Translations under genes and position numbers: made by a program
Notes under the pieces: generated by a model
What the model saw: the letters and a program-made list of their open reading frames with translations, nothing else
Databases searched by the model: none
Told to the model about the DNA's origin: nothing
Assembly: GCA_025357175.1 (NCBI GenBank)
Contig: JANXPS010000259.1
Location: 1 to 25,075 of the forward strand
Direction of reading: 5' to 3'
Length of the DNA stretch: 25,075 nucleotides
Source of the DNA: Deltaproteobacteria bacterium
Lineage (GTDB): Bacteria; Desulfobacterota; Deferrimicrobia; Deferrimicrobiales; Deferrimicrobiaceae
Shown: positions 23,705-25,075 of the stretch, piece after piece
Layout: each line of letters starts with the position of its first letter
How positions within the stretch are numbered: position 1 is the stretch's first letter

Positions 23705-24631
23705 ATGAAAGGCACCAGGCAATTCCGTTGTTTCATGGCGGTTTTCTCCCTCATCGCTTGCGCGACGTTGATGGCACCGTCCCTCGCGGGCGCCGCCCCG
23801 GCAGCCAAGGCCGCCGCGCCGGCCGCGCCGGCCGCGCCGAAGGAATCGGCACCCGTTGCGAAGGCGACGATCGCGCTCGCGTCCGAAGACTGCGCCAAGT
23901 GCCACCCCGTTCCCCCGGCGGATATCGAGGCGGCCGGCGGCAAGCACAAGAGCGACGTCAGCTGCCTCGACTGCCACGCCAGCCACCGTCCCGCAACGCA
24001 GAACAACATTCCCAAGTGCAGCAACTGTCACGAAGGCAAGCCGCACTTCCAGCTCAAGAACTGCATGGAGTGCCACAAGAATCCTCACAAGCCGCTCAAT
24101 ATCGTCCTTGGGCCGAAGGTCACCGAGCCGTGCCTCACCTGCCACGCCGACCAGATCAAGCAACTTCGCGAAAACAAGAGCAAGCATTCGGCGCTCTACT
24201 GCTCGAACTGCCACGACGTGCACCGCAAGATTCCGCAGTGCGTCAAGTGCCACAAGCCGCACTCGGCCGAAATGACCCAGGCCGACTGCAAGAAATGCCA
24301 CAAGGCGCACAAGCCCACGGTGGTCGTGTACGGGCAGGATGTCCCCAACAAGGATTGCGGCGCCTGTCACAAGGCCGCAATGAACTTGCTGGCCGCAACC
24401 GCCACCCGGCACAAGACCGTTCTCTGCGTCAAGTGCCACAAGGACAAGCACAAGATGATCCCCGATTGCACCCAGTGCCACACCAAGCTTCACCCGGCTG
24501 CGATCCTCAAGAAGTTCCCCAAATGCAGCATCTGCCACTCGATCGCGCACGACCTCAACAACTGGCCCGCGGGCAAGGACGGCGCCGCCGCTCCCTCCGC
24601 CAAGCCGGCGAAGGAGCACAAGAAGAAGTAA
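23705..24631 (+). CDS. Periplasmic dodecaheme c-type cytochrome
   Basis: This is a 308-residue exported protein with twelve CxxCH heme-binding motifs, beginning at C63, C87, C105, C120, C143, C166, C179, C195, C218, C241, C255 and C274. That is one heme per 18 or so residues across 63-278. Extra histidines close to many motifs (CHASH, CHKNPH, CHDVH, CHKPH, CHKAH, CHKDKH) suggest bis-His ligation. The signal peptide is MKGTRQFR plus a hydrophobic core, probably cleaved at AGA|A near residue 30; an LIAC (16-19) could alternatively act as a lipobox. An Ala/Pro/Lys linker (30-55) precedes the heme region. The Lys-rich C-terminus (KEHKKK) and high lysine content give a strongly basic protein. AAGGAGG precedes the ATG. 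It probably carries electrons in the periplasm. Partner and exact role are unknown. Confidence 0.95.
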   Translation: MKGTRQFRCFMAVFSLIACATLMAPSLAGAAPAAKAAAPAAPAAPKESAPVAKATIALASEDCAKCHPVPPADIEAAGGKHKSDVSCLDCHASHRPATQNNIPKCSNCHEGKPHFQLKNCMECHKNPHKPLNIVLGPKVTEPCLTCHADQIKQLRENKSKHSALYCSNCHDVHRKIPQCVKCHKPHSAEMTQADCKKCHKAHKPTVVVYGQDVPNKDCGACHKAAMNLLAATATRHKTVLCVKCHKDKHKMIPDCTQCHTKLHPAAILKKFPKCSICHSIAHDLNNWPAGKDGAAAPSAKPAKEHKKK

Positions 24632-24659
24632 CCGCCTGAAGGAATTTTAGGCATCGATA

Positions 24660-24699
24660 ACGGAAACGGCCCGGAGGATATCCCGGGCCGTTTCCGTTT
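24660..24699 (+). terminator. Intrinsic terminator after the cytochrome gene
   Basis: A perfect 15-base stem, ACGGAAACGGCCCGG (24660-24674) with its complement at 24683-24697, surrounds an eight-base loop and is followed by only a short T run (TTTG). It is very stable and lies 28 bases after the stop codon. Confidence 0.75.
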
Positions 24700-24713
24700 G
24701 AAAGAAGGCATGC

Positions 24714-25075
24714 ATGCCGGACGCGCCAAGGATATCCCTTCCCGTCGATCCATATCTGCCGTCGGTCGTCGAGGCGATGCGTTCGAATGGCGCCGTCGTC
24801 ATCGAAGCGCCGCCCGGAGCCGGCAAGACCACTCGCATACCCCTGTCCCTTCTCGAAGCGGGGCTCGCCGGAAATGGAGGGATACTGGTGCTCGAACCGC
24901 GTCGCCTCGCGGCGCGAATGGCCGCGAGGCGGGTCGCGAACGAGATCGGCGAACCGGTGGGCAAGACGGTCGGTTACCAGGTCCGGTACGAGGATGCGTC
25001 CGGCCCCCGGACGCGGCTGAAATTCGTAACGGAAGGCGTGATGGTCCGCCGGTTGTCGTCCGATCCGTCGTTGAC
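24714..25075 (+). CDS. hrpB: ATP-dependent helicase HrpB, N-terminal part (3' end outside window)
   Basis: This is an open frame that runs off the right edge; about 120 residues are visible. They match the start of HrpB, a DEAH-box family helicase of uncertain cellular role in most bacteria. SLPVDPYLPSVVEAM (8-22) is the usual HrpB lead-in. Walker A is EAPPGAGKTTRIPL (31-44). Motif Ia is VLEPRRLAARMAA (59-71), followed by GEPVGKTVGYQVRYED, and motif Ic is FVTEGVMVRRL (104-114). I chose the ATG at 24714 because AAGAAGG lies five bases upstream and the protein begins immediately after the cytochrome terminator. The DEAH box itself lies beyond the edge. Confidence 0.9.
   Translation, partial: MPDAPRISLPVDPYLPSVVEAMRSNGAVVIEAPPGAGKTTRIPLSLLEAGLAGNGGILVLEPRRLAARMAARRVANEIGEPVGKTVGYQVRYEDASGPRTRLKFVTEGVMVRRLSSDPSL

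Noticed and set aside
1..25075. CRISPR arrays, insertion sequences, integrases, tRNA or rRNA genes
   Set aside because: I saw no regularly spaced repeats, transposase or integrase motifs, terminal inverted repeats around a gene, or recognisable RNA gene. All intergenic gaps are under 160 bases.

Overview
The window is GC-rich bacterial chromosome, densely packed with genes, and carries no mobile element, CRISPR array or RNA gene that I can recognise. An outer membrane is implied by an LpxC enzyme (lipid A synthesis). A membrane-bound, periplasm-facing [NiFe] hydrogenase in the order small subunit, ferredoxin, NrfD-type membrane protein, large subunit, protease, together with a 12-heme periplasmic cytochrome, suggests a Geobacter-like or other deltaproteobacterial (Desulfuromonadota-type) anaerobe. 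That placement is inferred from gene content and order, not from a phylogeny.

Layout. Positions 1-2411 hold the 3' end of recQ, a secreted FKBP isomerase on the minus strand, a very small flagellar-rod-like protein, and a ferritin-like protein on the minus strand. Positions 2523-11259 are a tightly overlapping recC-recB-recD operon encoding the complete exonuclease V (RecBCD). Positions 11339-12637 encode an unusual single protein with an NtrX-like receiver domain fused to a complete LpxC deacetylase. ychF (12747-13838) follows. Positions 13949-19532 are a five-gene hydrogenase operon (hybS, hybA, hybB, hybL, hybP) in which nearly all junctions overlap by four bases. Then come serC (19684-20808) and mdh (20871-21824), an M24 aminopeptidase-like gene (21921-23111), an unrecognised 134-residue protein, a dodecaheme c-type cytochrome behind a near-consensus sigma-70 promoter, and the 5' end of an HrpB-type helicase cut by the window edge.

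How the genes work together. RecBCD and RecQ are both DNA-repair enzymes but are separated by convergent and divergent genes, so they are neighbours rather than one operon. The hydrogenase operon is self-contained for structural subunits and C-terminal maturation, but the hyp genes for NiFe(CN)2CO cofactor assembly are elsewhere. Hydrogen electrons would pass HybL to HybS to HybA to HybB and the quinone pool. The dodecaheme cytochrome could belong to the same respiratory economy, but nothing here links them directly.

Most worth a second look: the receiver-LpxC fusion; the dodecaheme cytochrome and its unknown neighbour; a likely frameshift scar at the 3' end of the FKBP gene; an inverted-repeat-flanked promoter and structured leader before serC; a slippery A-run exactly at the hybS/hybA junction; and the orphan mini-rod protein.
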